A stretch of DNA of 64,000 bases from Strongylocentrotus purpuratus (Eukaryota; Echinodermata; Echinoidea; Camarodonta; Strongylocentrotidae). This document shows, piece by piece, positions 35,109 through 47,500 of the stretch (positions are counted from its first letter, which is position 1; each line of letters starts with the position of its first letter). A program made the translations under genes and the position numbers. The notes beneath the pieces are model-generated. The model was not told the DNA's origin. It did no database searches and was given only the letters and a program-made list of their open reading frames with translations. The DNA lies in the NCBI RefSeq assembly GCF_000002235.5, contig NW_022145528.1:806001-870000 (forward strand), written 5' to 3'.

Positions 35109-35648
35109 AGGGAAAGTCCACCCCCAAAATAAGTTTGTTTCGATAGAGGCAGAATAATAAGAAAATCAGGTGAGTGAAAGTTTGAGCAAATTCTGAATGA
35201 AAATAAGAAAGTTATGAATTAATGAAGTTGCGATCAATCAAATACAAATTGGCAACGCTGTGACTTATTATACGAGCTCTCCTTCATTTGCTCAGTGCAT
35301 AATATTCCATAAAATCATGTTTTCTTCGTTATTGATGATGGAATATATATTTGTTCCTTGCAGGGGGAGTATAGAAACATATTTGCAATTATCATATTTA
35401 GGGTGCATGTATGGTTGAAATTTTTCTTGAGGGAAAATGAAAATTTTAGATTTTTTTAGTACTGAGCAAATGGAAGTTGAGCTCGCATGATACGTCATAG
35501 AGTTGCCAATTTGTGTTTGATTGATCACAACTTCAAAAATCCTAACTTCCTTATTTTTAATCGGAATTTGCTCAAACTTTCACTGACTTGCTTCTCTCAT
35601 TTTTCTACTCCTATTAAAACTAACTTAATTTCAGGGTGGACTTTCCCT
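35109..35648. mobile_element. Family 2 MITE with long terminal inverted repeats, full copy
   Basis: TTAA at 35105-35108 and 35649-35652 bracket about 540 bp with arms of about 170 bp: agggaaagtccacccccaaa at the left and tcagggtggactttccct at the right. Inner pairs include gatcaatcaaatacaaattg and caatttgtgtttgattgatc. No ORF is present. Target site and termini suggest a TTAA-specific DNA transposon class. Confidence 0.85.
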
Positions 35649-36539
35649 TTAAAATGCAAATAGACATACAAATTACGATACATATGGAATACACGTCAAA
35701 GTGAACAGAGTTAATTAATCATCAAACGCAATTTTGCGCTCGATCCTTCGTTTCTTTGACCTTAATTTGTTCTTCCATCTTCCAAAATACAAGTGCCGTT
35801 AATAAATTCGGGAAGTTTTCTTGGTTTGTAGCTCAAATATATTTTTTCATAAATTATTACACAAAATGAGGGACAAGCTACAGAACAACCAGGGATATTA
35901 AACTCACATATCCCTGGAACAACCAATTCAACAGACAATCCTCAGACATCTCCATAATAGTTAAGAGCGCCCTCTCTCAAACTTAAAACGCGCACCGTCG
36001 TAAATTTGTCCCAAAATCATGTTCAAAATGTTTCTTCGTTCGTGAATCTATTGTAGTTTCAAGTTACTCTTTCGAAAGAATTGTTATACTTTTGCTCATC
36101 CTTATAAAAAAAATATAAAGAACTGATAGGACTATACTACAACTCCGTCCTACTATGTCTTCATTGATCGCAACAATCCCCCCTTTTTTTTTTTCTTCTT
36201 TTTTTTTTTTCTTCTTTTTTTATATTTTTTACTTGTACCTGATATCAGTGGCGGAACCAGGGGGGGGCGGCCCCCTCCCCTGAAGAAAAAAAAATGTAAA
36301 AACACGTGAATTTAACCCCTTTTTTGTTATAAAAGGAGACAGACCCCTTCCCTGACGCTCAAGGGGGAGGGGAGGGGGGGGGGATGAGTGCTCTGAGAAT
36401 TTCAAATTTTCGGGCGGAAAAATAAAATAGCGCTCACTACCAAAAAAAATCTCAAAAATAAAGTGCTTCCCTGTGACAAACAAATGCCTCTTTCGAGTTC
36501 CAAGTAAACATGTTATGACCCTTTTGCAAAGTGCCCCTC

Positions 36540-36640
36540 CTGATATCTATTGCGCATTTTTACAATGTGTGACCGGAACAAATTTTCTATTCTTGTAAAT
36601 TTGGATGAATAAAAAGAATTGTATTGAATTGAATTGATGT
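36540..36640 (+). mobile_element. LINE-type 3' tail
   Basis: ttcttgtaaatttggatgaataaaaagaattgt ends in a ttgaattgaattga tail. Similar ends occur at 60620-60720 (aattcaattcaattc). These look like non-LTR retrotransposon 3' ends. Confidence 0.45.
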
Positions 36641-37899
36641 AAAATTCCCCCTTCTTTATGTAGGGGTCTCAGATTACAAAACGCAACCCAAGTTTAAGGT
36701 TTTGCCGTATTCCAATTGCATGAATGATTTACACTTTCACATATAGTACCTTAATGCCTTAATTTACTTATAATAAGCAGCTTTCCATGTTTCGGCTGTT
36801 TCCTTTTTCTCTAATTTCTTTTAAACTTTAAAAGAAGCTTTCTTCAGTTTTATGTATTTCCCACCCGGACTTTGGATGAAAAAAAGAAATGATTTCAATT
36901 ATGTTTGCGGGATTTAGCATCTGAAAACTTAAGCGTGATTATGGGTCAAATGGGTGAGATATTAATCTGAAGATAGAAACCCATGTTTGAGGCCAAGATC
37001 TGAAAAGTGGGGGCACTAATTTTATCGGGATTTTGCACTCACAAAATCAATGTTTAGGGATTTTTTGCAAAAAAACACACAAACCCCATCAGAGCGGCAC
37101 ATCCCCGTATACCGTATTGGGTACATCGGGGGGGGGGGGGGGCATAGGCTCTACTCAGTTCAGTAGACAACAGGTTGACATGCATCTTACTTTTTAATTA
37201 AAGGTAACCCTTCAATCTTTTTTTTTTTTGGGGGGGGGGGGTTGTGCTTTGATCTTTCACTACAACGCCCCCCCCCCCGAAGTTCAAAGTATGAGGATGT
37301 GGAATTAGGTAATTATCACTATTTGGTGTAACCGGCAAATATGCATATTACTTTTTCTACGACGTGTCATGTTTTTCTTTGAAAGTAATTAGGCCAATTT
37401 TGTAATGTAACCAAATTTAATACAGAAATCTTTGTGAAGTGTCTCGATACAAACTATTTCATTCACCTGATAAGAATAATAGTATTTCAATAGACAGAAT
37501 CCGAATTGCATACATCATTAGTGTTTCCAGGTAGGACAAACATTATGGATTGCCCTACCTAGCAACACTTGATATATGCAGTTTGCATTCTGACTATTGA
37601 AATACTTTTATTCGTATCAGGTGAATAAATTAAGATGTATTGAGGCACTTCACAAAAACTTATGCAATAAATTTGTTTACATTACGAAAATGGCATATTT
37701 AAATTGTTATTCTTTATTCATGATACGACCCGAATGGCCTTCAAAGAGGGCACGAGGGAATGTTTTAATTGCTAACATGATTAAAGTAGGAGGAAGGAGT
37801 CTTCGATCATTCAATTATACATAAAACATGCCAAAGGTTCATATTTCTATCTGTCTATCTGCTTATGAAACCAGTTCCTCTGGAATTTCCTAAGAACCG

Positions 37900-38120
37900 C
37901 AGATTCCAGGCCAATCAATAAAAATGTGGACTCCTTGAGCAAAGAATACAAGCCAATAAAAGTCCCCAAACTTTTGTGTGTGTATTGAGAATGCACACAG
38001 CGCATCGTACTGGGATTAGATTAGCGAAGTGAATAGTGGAGCGACCGTACCGTTCCGGGGAATTGGCCGCGCCCGAATTACCAAACTTCAGTTTACACGA
38101 GAGAACGGAGGAGGAGAGAC
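37900..38120 (+). promoter_or_regulatory. Probable laminin alpha promoter and 5' UTR
   Basis: Two CCAAT motifs (37911-37915 and 37953-37957) lie 160-210 bp upstream of the start codon. The second runs into ATAAAAG, a TATA-like variant. A purine-rich leader (gagaacggaggaggagagac) precedes the ATG. The transcription start is not visible directly; placement is inference. Confidence 0.35.
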
Positions 38121-38525
38121 ATGAAAATGGCGTTGGGGCTAATCGTAAAGCTCCTTTTCGCGGCTATTTGCTGCGTATCTGCGACAAGCCATGAAAACGA
38201 GACATTAGTATTGAATCCTCCTTATTTTAACATTGCCCGTGGACGTGAAATCGAGGCGACTGCGACCTGCGGTGAGGGATTTGCTACCCCTGGAGAGCAG
38301 GGGGAACTTTACTGCAAACTTACTGGAAACACGGCTGACATCTACCGACCCGGCGAACATGTTATCATCCAAGGGCAGTATTGTGATAATTGTGACCCCG
38401 GCGATCCCGCCAAGGCACATTCCATCGAATACGCAATCGACGGTACAGAGAAATGGTGGCAGAGTCCTCCGCTATCCCGCGGGATGAGCTTCAATGAAGT
38501 CAATGTCACTGTCAATTTGGGCCAG
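38121..38525 (+). CDS. LAMA5: Laminin alpha exon 1: signal peptide and LN domain start
   Basis: Encodes 135 residues. [21 protein letters not shown] is a signal peptide with probable cleavage after the Ala/Thr/Ser region near residue 21-23. The LN domain then begins ([20 protein letters not shown]) with the six-Cys pattern and [11 protein letters not shown]. The first ATG is at 38121; the second, at 38127, has the stronger context (aaaATGG) and either may be used. The donor CAG|gtaaga is phase 0. Confidence 0.95.
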
Positions 38526-41500
38526 GTAAGATGGAGGCAGATGAAATGATGATGAAGAAGAAATCGCAAGGAATGTCAGAAGAAAAGTCAGAATTAGGGG
38601 ACAGATGATGATGATGATTTTGTTGATGATGATGTTGGTGATGATAATGGTGATGATGATGATGATGTCGGTGATGATGATGTTGATATGATGATGTGGT
38701 TGATGATGATGTTTAGTGATGATGATGTTGGTGTTAATGATGTTGGTGATGCATGAAGATGGTGGTAGTGTAGACAGCAATAACCATCTGATTTGGGTCA
38801 TTTCTTTAATAAAACTGACATTTGTTGTCATTCCCCAATAATCGGAGGTCTAGTGGAACCAGACGTAATCTCAGTGGAACAACCGACGATTAGAGAGACT
38901 GAAGTTTTCGGTCTAGTGGTAGTGGTGATACTGATGATGATGTTGGTGACGATGATTTGGGGGATGATGAATATTAATTGCACAGGTGACTGGTGTCGAT
39001 GTAGACTGACTAGAGTTGATGAAAGAAAGAAAAAAATTGGGAAGAACGATTATCATAAAGAATTTAAATTGTTGATGATCGTATTGATGCTGGAATCATT
39101 TTATAATGGATTCCTTGCTGATAGAATCAGAATGACAGAATTGCTGATGATGATTGCGATACAATTGATGAGGATGATATTTGATGATTTAAAGTGATTA
39201 TAATGGTGATGTTAACTACAAAGAGCACGAAGATGTCAAAGTTCACAAAGGGTATTAATTAGCAATTGCACTGATGTCAAAATCTCAAACTTAAAGTCAG
39301 GTAGCAAGTGGCAGGGCTCTTGCAGAAGTTAAAATAAAAGAACATGGCAATGGTAGATGTCATGATCAGTGATGGCATTATCAGGATGATTGATGACATA
39401 CTACCATGGTGATGGAGATGGTGATGATCATCAACAATTTACACTTGGAAAAAAAAAACCTTTGCAAATTGCAAAAAATAAATTCTTGTGTAACTTGTGT
39501 CAGTTGTAATTCATTATTTGGCAATATAAAACTTTCATGAATCCAAACAAATCCAAACCTCTCGCAAAGGTTTCATGCATGTCAGAAGTTTCAAGTTTTG
39601 ATGATAGACAGGAAGTGGACTAGCCTTCAATCTGAACAATGACATACACGTACAGTTGGCAAAGATGAAGAAAAACATTGTGACAACATGGAATTTGGGG
39701 CAGAAAAAACAACAAATAATAATAAAACGACACTTTACTGTAATACTAAGGATTCATATTCAGAAGCGTTAATCATTATGAATATGATGTGCATACAAAT
39801 CAAAAAATTTAAAGTCAAAGAGCTTAAAGCCAATTTTAGAATTACTGTAGATTCTCTATAGCCTAGGATTTTGACTTTACAAAAAGTATTAAGTGAAGAT
39901 CAAAATTCCCCCCCCCCCCACCATTAAATTTGTAGATGCCAGAGATTTCCAGCAATTCAATGAAATTTGTGTATGATAAATTTAAAAATAGTTGGGAAAT
40001 TAATACTTAACCTTACACTACATACTGTACGCAAGGAAAAGTTGCCTGTAATGTGCTATTTGCACAGGTTGATTTCAATATACCATAGCTTGCATGAATT
40101 TGTGAATCACAAATTGTGATGCTTCAATTTGATTTAATTTCTGTTGCTTGTAGGACTCTCCAATTGCATAACCTGTACACCTCTTGACTTTCTTGCACAC
40201 TGCTATTTATTTGTTGGCCCAAACTGAAAGACCTACATTTCCTTTTTGCTGAAACCTGTAAAAAAACTCAAGTAGCCTGTCCAGTCCAGAGCTTTTGTTC
40301 CCATTATGTGAAACGTTGTATAACTATAAGGATCCAGGCTTCACTGAGCAGCCTTTATGCACTGAGAACCCCTTTGACAAAGGGATGATTTTATGTGTAG
40401 AGACTCAGTGTCCATTGGATTGGGTAAGAGGAATGCACAAATTTGCACAAAAGGACCTAGATTGAATTTTAAAGGGTGAGATTAGCCAAAGTGGAGAGCC
40501 CAAATGCACACAATGCCACACAAAGCTATCTGCAAATTCCCTCCCATCTCCACACTGGGCCTATGGGACTAAAACTAAAAAAATGCAAATACAGAATAAA
40601 GAACCGAAAATTGCTTCCGGTCTTAGTATTAGTGTTTTTTTTATTTGAATTAATTTTTCTTCTAAAATGTAAGCTGTATTACAATCAAAAGTCAGATCAT
40701 TCTTGGTTGTAAATTTATGACATTATGTTACTTTGGGGAAGAAAAAAAAAGAAGAAAATTATGTGAAATATTCTTGTGTGATATTCTTGTGTGATATTCA
40801 AGTCTTGTGCCTTGTAAAGTATTGACTCTAAAGGGAGAAATTATGAAGAAGAAATAAACAGACCAAAGAAAACTAAACAAAACTTTCCACCTGCTTGTGG
40901 AAATGGATTTTTCAATCCAAGTTATTTAACTACATACTTAGTACCAGTCTAGTTTTAGATCTAGGTATAGACCGCCATTATGCACAGATATCAGGAGCTC
41001 ACTCTGACAGTCCTGATCTACCGGTATAGGCCTGTCTTCATCAGCTCGAGTTTGCCAAATAACCCACTATCTTCGGACTCGGGATATTAACCCGAAGCTC
41101 GAAATTGCGTCTTCACCAGACCGATACGCTCATCACAAACTAGCTTGGACGGGCGCAAATTAGCCTGGCACTATTTCCTAAATAGCGGGATAATTTGGAA
41201 ACAAGACCAAAATTTCTCAGACCGATACGCTCATCACAAACTAGCTTGGACGGGCGCAAATTAGCCTGGCACTATTTCCTAAATAGCGGGATAATTTAGA
41301 AACAAGACCAAAATTTCTCGACCTAATTGCAACTGGTGCTGATGAAGATGCAAATTAACTGGTTAAATTGCGATAGGGATATTTAAAATAGCGGGTTATT
41401 TGGCAAACTCGAGCTGATGGAGACGGGCCTTATGTCACCCACATTAGTTTCGCATTGACCTCGGTTTGATAGCAGCCACAGGAAGGAAGGTGACTAGACC

Positions 41501-44500
41501 AAACAATTGAAACCAAACCATATTGTCCTGTTGATATAATAGACTTGTTTTTATTCTATTTTGATAGAGTGGTGTGAAAATATATGCCACCTCCAGTATT
41601 TTTGTATTTGTGTACAGTGTATCTGCCTGGAATGGGTGGGCTGTTGATAAAGAGAGTTTGGTGTTATAGCACTTTGAGACAAACTAGTAATGATATTAAA
41701 CATTAACTTATACATTCTATATTATTTTGTTAACATTTTTACATCAATTTTCATTTGTTTCCTCTGCTTTTTATCAATTCAAAGTCTTGATAATTTTTGG
41801 TAATGAAAATTGCATGATGAGAGAATTGGCTTAAACTGATTTTGAACTGTTTATCATGCAGTTGATGGGTTTTTGTTTCAGAAAACATTTTGATATAGGC
41901 CAAGGGCAAGACCTTTATTTCGACCTTACTTGAAACCATGTTCAGTGAAAAGCACAACTCATATTTGCCTGTACATGCGACTAGATTTTATGCATATGAT
42001 TGTAATTAAAGAATGTATTAAGTATTAACTTGGTTTTCTGATCATCTGTTGCTTATTACGAAGAGCTCCAAGATATATTTTCTCCCAATGAAAGATATTT
42101 CATACTCGTAGTAGTCTTGACAATTTAGCAGGAAAGCCAGAAACCATGCAGAAAGTTGGAGCTCAAGTTTATTTTGAAAATGTCAGAATTTAAACTTGAG
42201 ATCAGGGGGGCGTTTCACAAAACTTGTCATCAGTGACAAATGACAATTTGTGTTATAAGCTACTGAAATCCTTGCTTCTGATTGGTTATCAGCAGATTTG
42301 TCACTGATATTTGTCATTTGTCATTGAAAAAAGGCTTTGTGAAATGGGTCCCTGCTTTGAAGTAATCATGTTGATGTTGATGGGTAACAAGATGCATTTG
42401 TTGTTCTGGATCATATACTTGAAAAATCAACCATTCAGTGATCTAAATTGGGTCTATTCAGCCTGAAGTTCTGAACCATAAAAAGCCTGATCGCACATCT
42501 TGTATAAGTTGTGTGCCTTCTGACTGATACATGTTACAACACATGCAAGCTAAATCCTTGTGGATTAAATTGCCATTCTCAGCCTCCTATGATTCAGGGG
42601 GACAAGGTGGCTTTGTCACCGTACAAAAGGGCTGAGGTTTACATGACCCACAGGCGCTGACCTTTTAACAAAAGTGCAGGTAATGAGTTGGTCTGACTAA
42701 CCCCCTTGTAAGGGTGCTGCCAATTTACCATTCTATAATCAACATATGTCGACCAGACTTCCTGTGTTCCCAGAACAATTTTGACAAAAATCCATAATGA
42801 CTAGATTTGGTCAGGCCTAACTTAGTTTGATAAAATGGGAAATGCCATTAGGGGTCCTAGGGTACATGTTCATTTGTTCAAGCACACCAACACTTACATG
42901 TATAGTAATGAAACATTATTCATTCTCCCAACCCGGTGTTTTGCAGTATATTTGTACTATTTAATGCATATTGTAAGTTGTAGTAAATAATATTAACCAG
43001 AAACTTTCGTCTGCTTGAAATTTACATAGATTTTGCAAGTGGTCAAGATTGTGAAAGTTACCTGCCGAAGTTTTTTTGACCAAGATTGAATCACGACATG
43101 AAAATTGCATTATTTAAGATACTATGAGTAAAAATGCAAAAAATTCAAGTCTCACACAAGCTTTAGGTTAAATTACATTTTGGATGTTACACACTCACTG
43201 ATTCTCACAAGATCTATTTTTCATTCTCCACCGATGACAGTCATTAGGAAATAATTCAGTTCATTCTGTTCTCATTTTTTATCATGAAAAAGACCACCCA
43301 CAAAACTTTCAACAACTCGCTCTCATCCCCGCTGAGGAAGCAGTTCTACTTTAGTTTTGAATTTTATCGACCAGGGCCCTCTTGCTTAAAGAGTTGCATT
43401 TAAATGCAACTCTGAAAATCAAACGCAAGTCCTCAAAATCAGGATTGCAATTCGATTGAATAAAGTAAATCAAAATAACTTCATGATAGATATATTACCA
43501 AATGCAACTCTTTTGCATTGGGAGGTTACGTTTAATTGCAAGTTGCATAAGATATTTGGGTTTGATCTCAGTTGCGATCAATCACAACTTGACTTTTATG
43601 CAAGATGGCCCAGACCAGTTTTTAATTTGTCAACTCTTTACAGTACAATACAGATCACACTGTCACACACACACACACTTGTAACAAGGTGCTACATTTA
43701 ACATTTTGTAAATTATTTATTACAAAAATCGATGTACATATACATGTATGTAAGCATGCAAATTTTCCATATTGCTCAGCATCACTTTGTCCTGAATGTT
43801 GAGAAGTCTGAACAAAGTCGCGCGATCATGTTCAGAGTGGTCACTTTTTTTTTCTCCATCTATAGCAGTTCTCAGGCATACTCATATTTTTATTGGAATG
43901 TTTTTTAACAAAGAATGTCAAACATGTTCATAGTTCATAAGTGCATCATGTCACAGATTAGTTGCCATCTTCATCGTGCACTTCAGTCTCCTCCTGTTCC
44001 ACTTCCTGTCCATTTTCTTGTCCATCGCTATCACCATCACCATCACTGTCAGCGACTGTCTCCTCCTCAACAACCTTCTGACTCTTCGGTCTACCACAGG
44101 GAACATTTCCTCCTTTTCTGTCCTTGTCTTGACCGCTGCCGGACCCTTCCTTTTGCTGCACCACCTGTTGCTCCAGCAGCCTAACTTCCAGCTTAAGTTT
44201 CTTCTGCGCCAGGAGAAGATTCTCGCACTCGATGGACAACTTCTTCCGCTCCATCGCCAGGTTCTGCCTTTGCAGCTCCAGCAAATCATCAGCAGTCGTC
44301 TTAGATGAGGAGGAGGATGTGTCTTGGGCGTTGTGGTGTTTTCTTTTCTTTGGAGTTGGCTCTGAGACTGAGGTGCTGGAGGTGTTTCTTGTGTAATTCG
44401 GCTTCTTCGGGGCTGTTGCAATGGCAATTGGGTGGCTTCCGGGAAGAAAGAGCTTCTTGATGATCTTCTCAGGGTTGTTAACACTACCAGGCAGATCTGC

Positions 44501-47500
44501 AGAAACAAGATTTGAGGAAGTCAGAAACTAGAATCAAAGAGGGCAAATACTAAAATTTAAAATCTAAAGCATTTTTTTTCAAGGCGCCAAAAGCTGGTCA
44601 AATTCTTAATAATTACATGTATTTTCATTGTCAGGCCTTCGTGGCTTTAGGGGTGACTTTTTCCCAAACTAAAAATCTAGACAAAAAAGGAAGGATGTGT
44701 ATAAGTTACAAAGTTCTCAATACTACTGCAATGTTGCATGTGGCTAGACATTGTCACCACAGAGAATTTCCTGTCTGTATTTTTACTGTAGGTTAGTTGT
44801 GATAAAAGGTATATCTCTACTTTCTTTCTCTATTCACCTCACTTTTGAGTTATATTTTCAAACAATTGTTTTCAATTGAAATCAAGTGTCTGAAATTGAT
44901 AAAATTTTAAGAAATGAGAGTCTCTCCAGGCATGTTTACTTTGGGATTTCTTTCAATGTGTCCCCACCCCTGTAAAAGGTTTTTAAAAAAATGAAATGGA
45001 AGCTCTACCAATCATGTGAAAGAATATGTTTTGACTATGATGATACAAATTTTGCCGGGAAACCGCCTACTAGTTGATATATTTGGTACATTATCATATC
45101 GATCTGGCCTAGACATTTGGGGATACATGTATTTCTGTTTTTTTTTGCGAATTTGGGTTGAAGTATTGCCATCTAGACCTCTGAAGGCAATATTTAACCA
45201 ATATTAAATAGATATTTTGTACCCAAAACCCTTGAACCGCAATTTTACCACTACTGGTCTACATTTTTAAGGTAACCCATTGAGGTCATCAAATGCACTT
45301 ACGTTCCTCATCGCCATCTTCCACATATTCCACATCATTGTCGTCATCCTCTGGATCTTCATCATCAAACTCCACCTCGTACTCCACGAAGTCTCCATTA
45401 TCGGCCGCCCAGTCTTCTTCCCCCCTCATCGCTTTCATCATCATCTTGTGTGCAGGAGACATGGAAAGCTTCAGCGTCCTGTCCGAGAGGAGCTCCTCGA
45501 TGTTGGCTCCTTCAGACTTTAGCTGCTCCCGCTGCATGATCATTTTTGCTTCGCTTCGTAGCTTGATGAGCTTCCTACGGATGTCTAGCGCCGTCCGATC
45601 GGTGTGCGGGAACTGCTCGCAGTACTGGTCGAAGATGTCCTGCCAGACTTCGGTCTTCTCGAAACGGGAGCCATTTGTCCAGTTGTTCTCAAAGTATGCT
45701 GCGTGCAGTTTGAATTTTTCAACAAGAAAGCGACTTTCAGCCAAACTGTAGTTGGCCTTTCTGTTCAGTTTTCCCATGGTGTCGGAAGGTCCTGGCAAAA
45801 TGTACATGCCCTACATGTGAATGAAATATAAAAAAGAGTGGAGAAGCAATTTAGCTCTGGAAAGGTCCAAGATACAAAAATTCTACAATAATGCTCTACA
45901 AAACAAGTGGAAAAAATATGAATTCTCAAATTCTGCAGCAAGAAATCTCACCTTTCATTTAACAACAATAGTGACATTTCTGGAAAAAATGTAAAATTAG
46001 TATATAATTTTTTTTTTTAAACATGATTTTGTCCAGTCAAACAATAATTTATCCCTCCCCCCCCAAAAAAAAATGTTCATCCCTCTCCTGATATAAAGAA
46101 TATATATGAGAAAGTGATTTTCCTTTTTAAATTCTTTACAAAGATCATTTTGGGTATTTAAAGAAATCAACTCATTTGAATGAATATCTATACCGTTATT
46201 ATTTAATAAAGTAGGAAAAAGAAATGTTTTAACAATTCTGAATTGTAAAACTTGTCCCAACAAAAAAATCCTGCCACCCCCTCCCCCCTGCCTAAGCCAC
46301 TTCCACCCCCTACCACCACCACCACCCCTCTACCAGTGCGACCCCCCTTTCAGAGCCACCCCCCTTTCAAAGCCCCCTACCCCCATCAACCCCCATCAAC
46401 CCCAAGATCGAGCATAGCATACACACAAAGCGTTCCACCCATTCTCCTATTTCAAGCACACACAAACAACTTTATAATGCTCTGCCCACATAATGTACAT
46501 ACACACACTGCACTGGTTTCCCTGGCTTTACACTGCAGGAGCTGTGCATTTCATCTTAGTACTGCAGTCCTAACATTAGTACAGAGTGAGATATTTTTTC
46601 ACACTGAATATCAAAAATTACAAACGATTTCCCTGTCTTCATTTCTTCTTAAGTAAATATGTACACTATAATCTTCTATGATTTTTGACTGAAGAGCTAG
46701 TGCAATTGCTGTAAATTGTTATTAACCTTTCAGACCTCAAACTTACCAGTTTTGTCCACCAATTTGTGCTTGAAACTGTACTCGTACTAGGATCTTGTGC
46801 ATGCTATGCATGCATGCAATCTTGTATGCGTGTGTTGTGATACTGCATGCATTTGTGTATAATGTACATTAAGTGCTTGCATACACACAATGGACACACA
46901 ATCTCAATCACTGTATGGCATGTATGCAAGTGAATGGCAGTGTACATGTGCTGTACTGTGTTATTGTGAAAAAAGTTTTGAAAAGCACCCAGGCATGCTT
47001 GTATAGTCTTACTCAAGGTGTATGGATTTAATTTCACTAAATGAGCAAAAATTATATTGTTTCTTATCAAATATGTTGTGCCCATGCAAAAATTTTCAGA
47101 ATACTTACATGTAACTTGTTTAGGCAATTTATTAACCATAGTATCACTATTCATACTTAAAAAATATTTCATTCTGGTATAGTTTATTCTGCATGATGTT
47201 TTTATTTTTGATTTACATGTAGGACATTAAAAAATACAGCAAACCTGCTTCAGTGGCTATCTTTAAAACAAAAGACAATATGTCTGCCAGTGCAGGCACA
47301 GAAATGAAATTTATCATTCAAAACTATATTTTTTTCAGTTCAAGAAAGGATATATTTTAATATTAGCCAATCTGAGAAACTGAGTTCAAACAAAATATCC
47401 CATGTTCTTGTGCAGGATTTGCTGTCCTACATGTAGTCATGATTTTTATATATTTTTTAAAATATATTTTTTAAGTCTTCAACCAACTATGTCCTCCTTC

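Larger units (their letters stand above)
32751..38120. other. Divergent intergenic region between MTDH-like and laminin genes
   Basis: About 5.4 kb with no convincing exon. It holds poly-C/G tracts (33300-33316, 33432-33452, 33937-33956, 34886-34902, 37129-37142, 37230-37270), a cluster of gcgcgaagcgc-type motifs at 33650-33860, a 218-bp MITE (34728-34945), a SINE-tail fragment (34999-35075), a long-TIR MITE (35109-35648), and a T-rich tract (36180-36230). A LINE-type 3' tail (36560-36640) is also present. Both flanking genes start at its edges on opposite strands. Confidence 0.6.
38526..43957 (+). other. Laminin intron 1, left part
   Basis: Holds a trinucleotide GAT/ATG tract (38603-38760, with more at 38930-38970), the element with internal duplication at 41027-41432 and the MITE at 42205-42354. 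The remainder is AT-rich and unrecognised. The minus strand from 43957 leftward is probably the 3' UTR of the nested Myb/SANT-like gene. Confidence 0.55.

Noticed and set aside
38472..38831. His/Ile-rich minus-strand ORF
   Set aside because: It is the translation of a GAT microsatellite in laminin intron 1.
43976..44308. Plus-strand ORFs overlapping the Myb/SANT-like exon 2
   Set aside because: They are antisense shadows; the minus frame has strong splice sites, a coiled coil and a stop.
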